From assembly GCA_902518075.1 (NCBI GenBank), contig CABYEX010000018.1, positions 1 to 30,650 of the forward strand: a DNA stretch of 30,650 nucleotides. The letters run 5' to 3'. The stretch comes from Halieaceae bacterium (lineage in GTDB: Bacteria > Pseudomonadota > Gammaproteobacteria > Pseudomonadales > Halieaceae). The notes beneath the pieces are model-generated. The model worked only from the letters and a program-made list of their open reading frames with translations. It was not told where the DNA came from and did no database searches. Below, piece after piece: positions 8,942-15,410 of the stretch. A program made the translations under genes and the position numbers. Position 1 is the first letter of the stretch. Every line of letters starts with the position of its first letter.

Positions 8942-8965
8942 TCCTGGCTCTGGGTTTAGAAACCG

Positions 8966-9370
8966 ATGCGGAAAATAGCAAAAGACCAAGATCAGGGCGG
9001 CGCAGAGATCGATTTGACACCGATGCTGGACGTCGTGTTCATCATGCTGATCTTCTTTATTGTGGTGGCGTCCTTCATCAAAGAAGCCGGGGTCGAGGTT
9101 AACCGCCCCGATGACAATCAGCCGGATAATCCTGAGGACTCCACCAGTATTCTGGTTGAAGTGGCTTCGGATAACCAAATTTGGATGGAAAACCGCCGTG
9201 TGGATATCCGCGCGGTTCGCGCCAACATTCAGCGACTGCTTGCCGAAGACCCTGAAGCACCCGTCACTATTAAGGTTGAGAAAGGCGCTGAGGCCGGGAT
9301 TGTGGTCGATGTGGCAGATGCCGCCCGCGAATCCGGTGTTGCAGCCGTGAACTGGGCCTCGGATCGGTAA
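8966..9370 (+). CDS. exbD: ExbD-type biopolymer transport protein (first copy)
   Basis: The 134-residue protein has one N-terminal transmembrane helix, EIDLTPMLDVVFIMLIFFIV, with the conserved membrane Asp that carries protons in ExbD/TolR. A small periplasmic domain follows (about 45-134, with VTIKVEKGAEAGIVVDV). The Shine-Dalgarno sequence is weak. A second exbD lies 11 bp downstream. The two share a 22-base stretch without mismatch across the membrane-helix codons (9015-9036 and 9440-9461), so they arose by duplication or are kept alike by selection or gene conversion. Their periplasmic domains differ clearly, so the two proteins may form heteromers or serve the two channel subunits. Confidence 0.93.
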   Translation: MRKIAKDQDQGGAEIDLTPMLDVVFIMLIFFIVVASFIKEAGVEVNRPDDNQPDNPEDSTSILVEVASDNQIWMENRRVDIRAVRANIQRLLAEDPEAPVTIKVEKGAEAGIVVDVADAARESGVAAVNWASDR

Positions 9371-9381
9371 AGGGTAATAGT

Positions 9382-9798
9382 ATGAGTATGCGAGATCAGT
9401 CCAGATCGGCTGCAGCGGAAGAAGGCAGCCAAATTGACCTGACACCGATGCTGGACGTCGTATTCATCATGTTGATTTTCTTCATCGTGACCTCCAGCTT
9501 TGTGAAAGAGCCGGGGGTGGAGCTGTTTAAGCCACAGGCTTCAACGCAGGAATCTTGTGAGCGTGGCACGATTATTTTCGCAGTTGATGCCAATGGCGAT
9601 ATTTTCTACAACAAAAACAAGCTGCCGCTGGATCGCGCATTGCGAACTGCCGAGGCGGCGAAAAAAGAAGCCCCACAGGCAAATATTGTCGTGCAGGTAG
9701 ATCGAGAAACCCCGGCTTACGTTGTCGAGGACTTGATCGATGTTGTCCGGCCCATTTTGACGGCGCCGCCCTGTATTTCCACGGATGAAGAGGCTTAA
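9382..9798 (+). CDS. exbD: ExbD-type biopolymer transport protein (second copy)
   Basis: The protein has 138 residues with the same topology as the preceding one: the membrane helix QIDLTPMLDVVFIMLIFFIV with conserved Asp, then a periplasmic domain (NIVVQVDRETPAYVVEDLIDVV). It differs by a Cys in TQESCERG and a Cys near the C-terminus (APPCISTDEEA). AAAGGGTAA precedes the start; a second ATG two codons on (9388) is equally possible. It most probably forms part of the ExbB/ExbD motor with its neighbours. Confidence 0.93.
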   Translation: MSMRDQSRSAAAEEGSQIDLTPMLDVVFIMLIFFIVTSSFVKEPGVELFKPQASTQESCERGTIIFAVDANGDIFYNKNKLPLDRALRTAEAAKKEAPQANIVVQVDRETPAYVVEDLIDVVRPILTAPPCISTDEEA

Positions 9799-9803
9799 CG
9801 GTT

Positions 9804-10406
9804 ATGGGTAGTTCGGCTCGTGTTGCCGTCAGTGCCGCACTCGCGGTCCCGGTTGCCATCGCACTATTTTTTATCATGCACAGCCTGGTTAGCCGAGACT
9901 TCCAGCAAGAAGATGTCAAGGCTCGCAAGATCGCCGACATCGTGGTCCCGGACAAGACGATCGAGACCAATCTGAATGAGGTAAAGCCAGAAAAGATTGA
10001 CGATCCTGAAGAGCCGCCACCCGAGCTCGAACCCATCCAGTTCGATACACAGCTCGACATGAACGTGGCCAATACGGCGCCAACGACTGGCATTAATCTA
10101 AATCTGAATGCCTCGGGTATGTCCTCTGGAGATGGTGAATACCTTCCTATCGTGAAGGTCGCTCCGATTTATCCGCGACGCGCACAGACACGGGGTATTT
10201 CCGGGTATTGCATTGTTGAGTACACCGTGACAAGAACCGGCTCCATCAGAGATCCGTTCGCGGTTGACTGCCAGCCCAAGGGTATTTTCGAGCGGGCATC
10301 GCTGAAGGCCTCGGAGAAGTTCAAGTACAAGCCGCGGGTTGTGGATGGCGAGCCGATCGAAGTGGCAGGTGTGCAGAACAAATTCACTTATGAGCTGGAA
10401 AACTGA
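9804..10406 (+). CDS. tonB: TonB energy transducer (short TonB2 type)
   Basis: The protein has 200 residues: a membrane anchor at about 6-28 (VSAALAVPVAIALFFIMHSLV), a short acidic-proline spacer (DDPEEPPPELEP, about 66-78) and a TonB C-terminal domain at about 115-200 with YPRRAQTRGISGYCIVEYTV and FKYKPRVVDGEPIEV. TonB spans the periplasm and pulls on the TonB box of outer-membrane receptors. The long Pro-Glu/Pro-Lys region of E. coli TonB is missing, as in TonB2 proteins that need TtpC, which agrees with the TtpC-like gene upstream. Two Cys residues (136 and 156) in the C-terminal domain could form a disulfide. No receptor gene is in the window. Confidence 0.93.
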   Translation: MGSSARVAVSAALAVPVAIALFFIMHSLVSRDFQQEDVKARKIADIVVPDKTIETNLNEVKPEKIDDPEEPPPELEPIQFDTQLDMNVANTAPTTGINLNLNASGMSSGDGEYLPIVKVAPIYPRRAQTRGISGYCIVEYTVTRTGSIRDPFAVDCQPKGIFERASLKASEKFKYKPRVVDGEPIEVAGVQNKFTYELEN

Positions 10407-10407
10407 G

Positions 10408-11751
10408 ATGAGAGGTTTGGCTATGGCGATAGCGTCACTGTTTCGAGTCTCGGCTCTCTCTGTGATTGCGATCTGCGGTTTGGTGACAATGGATCAGGCG
10501 GCCCCAGGTGTTTTCGTGGCTGAGGCGGTCGCTCAGGACAAGCCGAAGAAAGATACCCGCGAGACTCGCCGCACGCCGGCATTACGCAACAAGGTCTACG
10601 AGCGACTCGCAGAGGCGCAAACGCAGGCTGAGGCCAAGGATTATGCGGGTGCGGCGGCTATTCTGAACGACATGATTTCCGAAGACGGCAAGCGGGCGCT
10701 GAATAGCTATGAGCTGGCTAACGTCTACAATCTGCACGCGTTTTTGAGCTACGCCAATGAGGACTATCCCCAGTCGTTGCGCTACTACGAGCAGGTCATT
10801 GCACAGCCCGATATTCCGCTGGCGATGGAGATCAACACCCGCTTCACGATTGCACAGCTCTACTTTGTGCAGGAAAAATGGCAGCAGGGCATAGATGCAC
10901 TCCTGATGTGGTTCGAGATGAACGAGAAGCCCAATGCGGGCGCTTATGTGTTGCTCGCTCAAGGGTACTATCAGGTCAAGCGATACGATTTGGCGCTGGA
11001 TAACGTTGAGACTGCGATTGCCATGCACGAGGGCGAAGGAAAGTTGCCCAAAGAGCAGTGGTACAACCTTGCACGATTCCTTTACTTCGACAAAGAAGAC
11101 TTTGATTCAGCGCTAGAAGTGTTGAATACACTGATCATCTACTATCCAAAGAAGCAGTACTGGGTTCAGGCCTCACATCTTTATGGCGAGAAGAAGGACG
11201 AGCCGCGTCAATTGGCGCTCATGGAAGCCGCCTATGAGCAGGGCTTCCTCGATCGTTCCAGCGAGCTGGTGACCATGGCCTATCTGTATCTCAATGCAGA
11301 AGCGCCTTACTACGCCGGCGCGGTTATCGAAAAAGGCTTCTCCGACGAACTAGTCGATGACAAGTCGAAGAATTACGAATTGGCGGGCAGCGCCTGGGCG
11401 CAGGCTCGCGAAGTGGCCAAATCGATTCCGATGATGGAAAAGGCGGCCGCTAAGTCTGATGAGGGCGAACTCTACGTCCGACTGGGTAACGTTTATCTGG
11501 ACGGCGATCAATTTGCCCAGGCCGCCGACTCCGTCCAAAAGGGCTTGAAAAAAGGTGGCGTGAAACGCCCTGATCAAGCCAGGCTGGTGCTCGGCATGGC
11601 GTACTTCAACCTGGGTGAATACGACAAGGCGCGGCGTGCGTTTCGCGATGCTGGCAAAGACAAGCGCTCTGCTAAATATTCTAAGCAGTGGATCGCCTAT
11701 GTCACTAGTGAAGAAGATCGTCAGCGGGAGTTGGAAAAAGACCTCTTCTAG
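10408..11751 (+). CDS. Periplasmic tetratricopeptide-repeat protein of the TonB operon
   Basis: The 447-residue protein has a long signal peptide (hydrophobic VSALSVIAICGLV; cleavage probably at AVA-QDKPKK, residue 42). It then consists almost wholly of helical TPR-like repeats, for example ALNSYELANVYNLHAFLSYA, YDLALDNVETAI, GELYVRLGNVYLDG and ARLVLGMAYFNLGEYDKARRAF. TPR proteins are scaffolds; a TPR protein is often the last gene of DUF3450/TtpC/TonB clusters, but its role there is not known. The ATG at 10408 comes one base after the tonB stop. ATG 10423, with AGAGG before it, is the alternative. An upstream in-frame start inside tonB (10339) was rejected because it would hide the signal peptide. 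The operon ends here at a terminator. Confidence 0.85.
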   Translation: MRGLAMAIASLFRVSALSVIAICGLVTMDQAAPGVFVAEAVAQDKPKKDTRETRRTPALRNKVYERLAEAQTQAEAKDYAGAAAILNDMISEDGKRALNSYELANVYNLHAFLSYANEDYPQSLRYYEQVIAQPDIPLAMEINTRFTIAQLYFVQEKWQQGIDALLMWFEMNEKPNAGAYVLLAQGYYQVKRYDLALDNVETAIAMHEGEGKLPKEQWYNLARFLYFDKEDFDSALEVLNTLIIYYPKKQYWVQASHLYGEKKDEPRQLALMEAAYEQGFLDRSSELVTMAYLYLNAEAPYYAGAVIEKGFSDELVDDKSKNYELAGSAWAQAREVAKSIPMMEKAAAKSDEGELYVRLGNVYLDGDQFAQAADSVQKGLKKGGVKRPDQARLVLGMAYFNLGEYDKARRAFRDAGKDKRSAKYSKQWIAYVTSEEDRQRELEKDLF

Positions 11752-11764
11752 GGGACGTTAGAGA

Positions 11765-11793
11765 GAAAAAAAGGCCCTCACGGGCCTTTTTTG
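11765..11793. terminator. Bidirectional rho-independent terminator between the TonB operon and the cold-shock gene
   Basis: AGGCCC (11772-11777) and GGGCCT (11782-11787) form a perfect 6-bp GC-rich stem with a TCAC loop. It is flanked by an A tract on the left (11765-11771) and a T tract on the right (11788-11792), so it ends transcripts coming from both sides: the TPR gene on plus and csp on minus. It lies 14 bp after the TPR stop and 10 bp after the csp stop. Confidence 0.93.
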
Positions 11794-11802
11794 TTTCGGT
11801 TG

Positions 11803-12009
11803 TTACTGCGGAACGACGTTCTCGGCCTGAGGGCCTTTTTGTCCGTCTGTAACCGTGAACTCGACCTTTTGTCCATCTGTTAGGGTTTTGAAGCCATCAC
11901 CCTGAATAGCGCTGAAGTGAACGAATACATCTGGACCATCTTCTTGTGCGATAAAACCGTAGCCCTTGGTTTCGTTAAACCACTTCACGGTGCCCGTTAC
12001 TGTTGACAT
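11803..12009 (-). CDS. Cold-shock domain protein (CspA family)
   Basis: This is a 68-residue single cold-shock domain protein that binds single-stranded RNA and DNA and loosens RNA structure. It begins [18 protein letters not shown], contains RNP1 (KGYGFI) and RNP2 (DVFVHF), and ends [11 protein letters not shown]. The length is standard. AGGTAGT precedes the ATG. The leader is long (about 120 bases from the suggested promoter), as is common for csp genes controlled by leader structure. The family has several members per genome, so no exact symbol is given and cold induction is not certain. Confidence 0.97.
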   Translation of the reverse strand: MSTVTGTVKWFNETKGYGFIAQEDGPDVFVHFSAIQGDGFKTLTDGQKVEFTVTDGQKGPQAENVVPQ

Positions 12010-12146
12010 GTTTTTTACTACCTGTGTTGACGATTGCTCATGTGCCCTTACGGGCTGTTGCGCTTGATGGGAACAAAACCGAAGACCGAAGACTGCAGTG
12101 GCTCAGCAAAAAGCGTGCTGGATATCCAGCTCTGCCAGTGTAGCAC
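12010..12146 (-). promoter_or_regulatory. Promoter and long 5' leader of the cold-shock gene
   Basis: On the minus strand, TGCTACACT (plus coordinates 12138-12146) is an extended -10 element (TGn plus TACACT); no good -35 is seen at 17 bases. It predicts a leader of about 120 bases. The leader contains a small hairpin, GCCC-GTAA-GGGC (12042-12053), and the AGGTAGT ribosome-binding site just before the ATG. Control of csp genes by long leaders is known for the family; it is inferred here. Confidence 0.45.
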
Positions 12147-12210
12147 TCTCGCAAGCCAGCGCAGATGAATTTTTTTGCAGATAGGAGCTCAAATAAGGCC
12201 TGGTGTGAGC

Positions 12211-13677
12211 CTATTCGACGGGCAAAATCTTCATTAAATCGGTCTTGCCGAGCTCGCCATGCGCGCTGCCCATGGTGAGCAGGATGTAATCTCCGCGAGC
12301 CAGATAGCCACCGTCTACTAGAAATTCAATGGTGCGTGCCTCGAGGTCTTGGGATGCGAAGGCGGTGAAGTCAAAGAACAACGGGATGACCCCACGGCAC
12401 AGCGCCAGGCGCTGCAGCGTATCGGCTTTGCGGCTGAGGGCAAATATGGGGAGGCCCGAGCTTAGCCGCGACATCATGGTGGGTGTTGTGCCTCGCTCTG
12501 TCAGACATGCGATGCCCCGCATGCGCGGGAAATGATTGGCGCCGTACATCGCCGATAGGGCAATGGTTTCTTGCGCGCTCGAGAACTCTCGGTCGAGGCG
12601 ATACTTGGAGGTGCGAGCAACGGGATGCTGTTCCGCGCCCAGCGCCGCGTCCGCCATGGCTGTCACGACTTCTAAAGGAAAATCGCCGACCGCGGTTTCG
12701 GCGGAGAGCATGACGGCATCCGTGCCATCCAGCACCGCGTTGGCAACATCAAATACTTCTGCGCGCGTCGGCATGGAGTTACTGATCATAGATTCCATCA
12801 TTTGCGTGGCCGTAATCACCATGCGGTCACGCTTTCGCGTGGTGGAGATTAGATTCTTCTGAATACCGATGAGCTGGGCGTCACCGACCTCAACACCCAA
12901 GTCCCCGCGTGCCACCATCACACCATCGGCGGCGTCAATAATGCTGTTCAAGAGCTCTCTATCAGCGACCACTTCGGCCCGCTCTATTTTCGCAATGATG
13001 GCAGGGCGTAGACCTTGATCTGACAGTAGCTTGCGCGCATAGGCGATGTCTTCGGCGCTGGAGACGAAAGAGACTGCGACAAAGTCGGGCTCAACAGTCG
13101 GCATGGCGCGGATATCGTCGAGGTCTTTCTTGGTTAAGGCGGGCGCTGCCAAGCCACCACCCAACTTGTTGACGCCTTTACGCGAGCTGAGCTTGCCGCC
13201 AATCACGATGGTACAGTCCACGGTTGTCTCGCTGACGTCGTCAACCCGCAGCCGCAGCTTGCCGTCATCTAGTAGCAAAATATCGTCTTGCTCGACACTG
13301 GCCGGCAGCGCCTCGTATTCCACTGAAACGCCTCTCTGATTACCCGCGTCTGGCGCGATTGACAAGCTCAGTTGAAAGGGGTCGCCTGCCTGGAGCATGA
13401 CGGAGCCCTCAGCGAACCCGCCAATGCGTATTTTGGGTCCTTGCAGATCGGCCAGGATGCCTACGTAACGTCCATGATGGCTCGCCTGTCGACGGATGTG
13501 TTGGGCGACCTGCGCGTGAGTAGCTTGTGCCCCGTGGCTGAAATTGAGGCGGAAAACATCTACGCCCGCTCCCAGCAAGCGACCAATCATGTCCTGACTC
13601 TGGCTCGCAGGCCCAACTGTCGCAACGATTTTTGTGCGGCGTAGCGACTTGGAGTCCTGAATCCGTTCAGCTGTCAC
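12211..13677 (-). CDS. pyk: Pyruvate kinase
   Basis: Pyruvate kinase makes pyruvate and ATP from phosphoenolpyruvate and ADP, the last step of glycolysis. The protein has 488 residues. RRTKIVATVGPAS and DVFRLNFSHG are the N-terminal barrel strands. GILADLQGPKIRIG is followed by the B domain, IIAKIERAEV contains the catalytic Lys, GVMVARGDLGVEVG binds metal, and TATQMMESMI, PTRAEVFDVANAVLDGTDAVMLSAETAVG and a C-terminal regulatory domain complete it. The start is GTG 13677 with AGGGAAG upstream. Inverted repeats sit in the leader, and a decayed copy of the 5' end of the gene lies upstream. It is monocistronic as far as seen. Confidence 0.97.
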   Translation of the reverse strand: MTAERIQDSKSLRRTKIVATVGPASQSQDMIGRLLGAGVDVFRLNFSHGAQATHAQVAQHIRRQASHHGRYVGILADLQGPKIRIGGFAEGSVMLQAGDPFQLSLSIAPDAGNQRGVSVEYEALPASVEQDDILLLDDGKLRLRVDDVSETTVDCTIVIGGKLSSRKGVNKLGGGLAAPALTKKDLDDIRAMPTVEPDFVAVSFVSSAEDIAYARKLLSDQGLRPAIIAKIERAEVVADRELLNSIIDAADGVMVARGDLGVEVGDAQLIGIQKNLISTTRKRDRMVITATQMMESMISNSMPTRAEVFDVANAVLDGTDAVMLSAETAVGDFPLEVVTAMADAALGAEQHPVARTSKYRLDREFSSAQETIALSAMYGANHFPRMRGIACLTERGTTPTMMSRLSSGLPIFALSRKADTLQRLALCRGVIPLFFDFTAFASQDLEARTIEFLVDGGYLARGDYILLTMGSAHGELGKTDLMKILPVE

Positions 13678-13690
13678 GGGCTTCCCTATT

Positions 13691-13740
13691 GCTGTTTACA
13701 GCGGCAGTATTAGACAGTATCTCTCTAATAAAGTATGGCA
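13691..13740 (-). promoter_or_regulatory. pyk promoter region with two inverted repeats
   Basis: Reading the minus strand, TGCCATACT (plus 13732-13740) is a possible extended -10. Just downstream lies a perfect 7-bp inverted repeat, TATTAGA-N9-TCTAATA (13708-13730), and then GCTGT-TT-ACAGC (13691-13702), which ends 14 bases before the GTG of pyk. Such symmetric sites over the start of transcription are typical repressor operators, but they match no operator I recognise (neither HexR nor Cra consensus). Confidence 0.4.
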
Positions 13741-13858
13741 GGATCGCGACGTTGAGTGCTATGTCACAATACCGCCCAGCGCGCGAGTCATAGCGGCGCG
13801 GCCCCACACCTACAAGTGCCGGCACACAAGCAGCACCATGATACATATTACAAATAGC

Positions 13859-14011
13859 CAACGGCGCAATTCCCCCATCGGGCGTGCCTGCAAATGCACG
13901 CTGACGCCGAATGGGCTCCGCCACCACTGCATGGTCAGCCTGGGCACCGTGACTAAAGTTCAGATCAAATAGCCCCACCCCCGCGCTGAGTAGCCGACCA
14001 ATCATGTCTTG
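13859..14011 (-). pseudogene. Decayed duplicate of the 5' part of pyk
   Basis: Translation of the minus strand gives QDMIGRLLSAGVGLFDLNFSHG followed by AQADHAVVAEPIRRQ. The genuine pyk has QDMIGRLLGAGVDVFRLNFSHG followed by AQATHAQVAQHIRRQ at residues 28-64. The similarity fades on both sides, and the frame continues without the Mg- and PEP-binding parts of the enzyme. No start with a ribosome-binding site is visible. It lies about 180-330 bases upstream of the real gene in the same orientation, so it looks like the remnant of a tandem duplication of pyk, of which one copy was deleted and decayed. The rest of the gap between pyk and the next gene (13741-13858 and 14012-14199) holds nothing else that I recognise. 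Confidence 0.8.
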
Positions 14012-14199
14012 AATCTGGTGGACAGCCGCCGTCAGGATAGCCGCGCTAATATTTGAGCACGTTGGCGGCTTAGCATCCTATGAATCGGGTAGAGTATGGC
14101 ACGCTAGTGAAAACCGGCGCGGTGTCACAATACTGCACCGAGCACAACCGAAAGCTAAAGTGATAAGCCACATCAAGACAGCGAGAGTATCGATTGACA

Positions 14200-14535
14200 A
14201 TGCCATATGCTGACAACAGAAGCCCTAACCCTCCCATAGGCTATTCATGCGATTGCACGCTCTCACAAGCTCAGCAGATCGATCTGGTGGCTGAATTCCA
14301 CGTAAATCGGATTCGCCCGTCGCGTATAGCGTATCGCTTGGGGATCGATCTTGCTCAGGTCGAGGCGTGGTTATCGGGGGAGCAGGACAGTGATCGTTTT
14401 CAGGATCTCATCAGTCGCCATCGGCGGCGCAAATACCAAATGCAGCTGAGACGGGCTGCGCAATTTCGCGGGCAGCAATCCTATGAGATGCGTCTAGCCG
14501 CAGAACGAGATCTTGCGAAGCAATACAGCCAATGA
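14200..14535 (+). CDS. Small basic protein of unknown function with a helix-turn-helix-like segment
   Basis: This is a 111-residue soluble protein. I do not recognise a named family. Residues about 30-60 (QQIDLVAEFHVNRIRPSRIAYRLGIDLAQVEAWLSG) look like a helix-turn-helix of the transposase/repressor type. The C-terminal half is very basic and helical (SRHRRRKYQMQLRRAAQFRG). A CDC pair lies near the N-terminus. The ATG at 14200 was chosen; TTG at 14194 would add two residues. The ribosome-binding site is weak (GCGAGAG). It stands alone on the plus strand, divergent from pyk and 40 bp before a SnoaL-like gene. A DNA-binding role is a guess. Confidence 0.6.
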   Translation: MPYADNRSPNPPIGYSCDCTLSQAQQIDLVAEFHVNRIRPSRIAYRLGIDLAQVEAWLSGEQDSDRFQDLISRHRRRKYQMQLRRAAQFRGQQSYEMRLAAERDLAKQYSQ

Positions 14536-14575
14536 CACCGTTTTTTCGGTATCGCACTTAGGAGAGTGATCGCGA

Positions 14576-14980
14576 ATGGAGCAGGGAATCAGAGACGTAA
14601 TTGAGAGGTGGCATGACATGATGTCGGGCGCCTCTCAAGAGGGCTTATTTGAGCTGCTAGCTGAGGACTGCATTTTTTGGTCTCCGGTTGTACACACACC
14701 TCAGCGAGGCAGAGAAATAACGTACTTATATCTGAGCGCAGCTAGTCAGGTCTTCAATGATGACTTTTGCTACGTGAGTGAGATAGTCGATGGCAGCCGC
14801 GCCGTGCTTGAATTTACCTGTGCGATCGATGATGTTCAGATCAACGGCGTTGATATCATTCAGGCAAGAGACCGGCAGATCAGCGAATTCAAGGTTATGG
14901 TGCGACCATTGAAAGCCGTTAACAAAGTGCACGAGCGCATGATGCGCATGCTCGAGAACCTTGAGGCTTCGACTTCCTAG
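14576..14980 (+). CDS. SnoaL-like / NTF2-like domain protein
   Basis: The protein has 134 residues with the NTF2/SnoaL pattern: an N-terminal helix (VIERWHDMMSGASQEGLFELLAEDCIFWSP), then curved sheet strands (RAVLEFTCAIDDVQINGVDIIQ, QISEFKVMVRPLKAVNKVHERM). The ending SEFKVMVRPLKAL-type stretch is typical of a SnoaL-like subgroup. Some members are isomerases or hydrolases, but many only bind ligands; no substrate can be named. TAGGAGAG lies nine bases before the ATG, a good ribosome-binding site. A small monooxygenase-like gene follows after about 90 bp with its own likely promoter. Confidence 0.8.
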   Translation: MEQGIRDVIERWHDMMSGASQEGLFELLAEDCIFWSPVVHTPQRGREITYLYLSAASQVFNDDFCYVSEIVDGSRAVLEFTCAIDDVQINGVDIIQARDRQISEFKVMVRPLKAVNKVHERMMRMLENLEASTS

Positions 14981-15014
14981 CTTAAGCCGGTGAGTTTTTC
15001 CGCTATTCCGATGC

Positions 15015-15043
15015 TTGTGGCCACAGATATCCGGGGCTACACT
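15015..15043 (+). promoter_or_regulatory. Likely sigma-70 promoter of the ABM-like gene
   Basis: TTGTGG (15015-15020) and TACACT (15038-15043) are exactly 17 bases apart, predicting a start near 15050 and a leader of about 22 bases that holds AAAAGGA before the ATG at 15072. The -35 overlaps a perfect palindrome, TGTGGCCACA (15016-15025), a possible operator. Confidence 0.4.
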
Positions 15044-15071
15044 TTTCTTCTTAAAAAAGGAACACATCGTT

Positions 15072-15380
15072 ATGTCGCTCATAGTCAAAACCACTTACCG
15101 GGTGCGAGAAGCTGATAAGGCGTCTTTTTTGGCGGATTTTTCTGTCGTCGCTCAAGCCACGATGGCGGCTCCAGCCTGTAACTGGATTTATGTGGCTGAA
15201 GATTTAGAAGAAAACACGGTGGTGGCCATGTCTTATTGGCAGTCTGAAGCGGGCTTTGATGATCATTTGAGATGGCGAATTGGTACCAGCCGTTGGACCG
15301 AGATGGAGCAGAAATATCTGACTGCAGAGCCTGAATTCAGCCTGATGCCGGTGATGTTCCGATTCCGCGACATGGCTTGA
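15072..15380 (+). CDS. Antibiotic-biosynthesis-monooxygenase-like (ABM fold) protein
   Basis: A 102-residue dimeric alpha-beta-barrel type protein: SLIVKTTYRVREADKASFLADFSVVAQATMAAPACNWIYVAED, then VVAMSYWQSEAGFDDHL. This is the usual ABM layout (strand, helix, strand, strand, helix). Members oxidise phenolic compounds or act as small heme or quinol-related enzymes; the present substrate is unknown. ATG 15072 was chosen because AAGGA lies before it and the fold starts there; an upstream in-frame ATG (15015) would overlap the promoter. It converges on the ion-channel gene. Confidence 0.75.
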   Translation: MSLIVKTTYRVREADKASFLADFSVVAQATMAAPACNWIYVAEDLEENTVVAMSYWQSEAGFDDHLRWRIGTSRWTEMEQKYLTAEPEFSLMPVMFRFRDMA

Positions 15381-15381
15381 G

Positions 15382-15405
15382 GGCCTGAGTGCCTGCCTCA
15401 GTCCG
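15382..15405. terminator. Possible hairpin between convergent genes
   Basis: CTGAG (15385-15389) and CTCAG (15397-15401) pair around a 7-base loop, with an extra GG/CC pair outside a mismatch. It sits between the convergent ABM-like and channel genes but has no T tract on either side, so function as a terminator is doubtful. Confidence 0.25.
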
Positions 15406-15410
15406 TAAAG

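Noticed and set aside
13667..14005. Minus-strand frame of 112 codons beginning MIGRLLSAGV as an independent gene.
   Set aside because: Its first part is a degraded copy of internal pyk sequence starting in the middle of a domain, the rest has no protein-like pattern, and there is no ribosome-binding site. It is treated as a pseudogene fragment.
14537..14550. ACCG-TTTTTT-CGGT between the HTH-like and SnoaL-like genes as a terminator.
   Set aside because: The stem is only four pairs and the T run sits in the loop, not after the stem.
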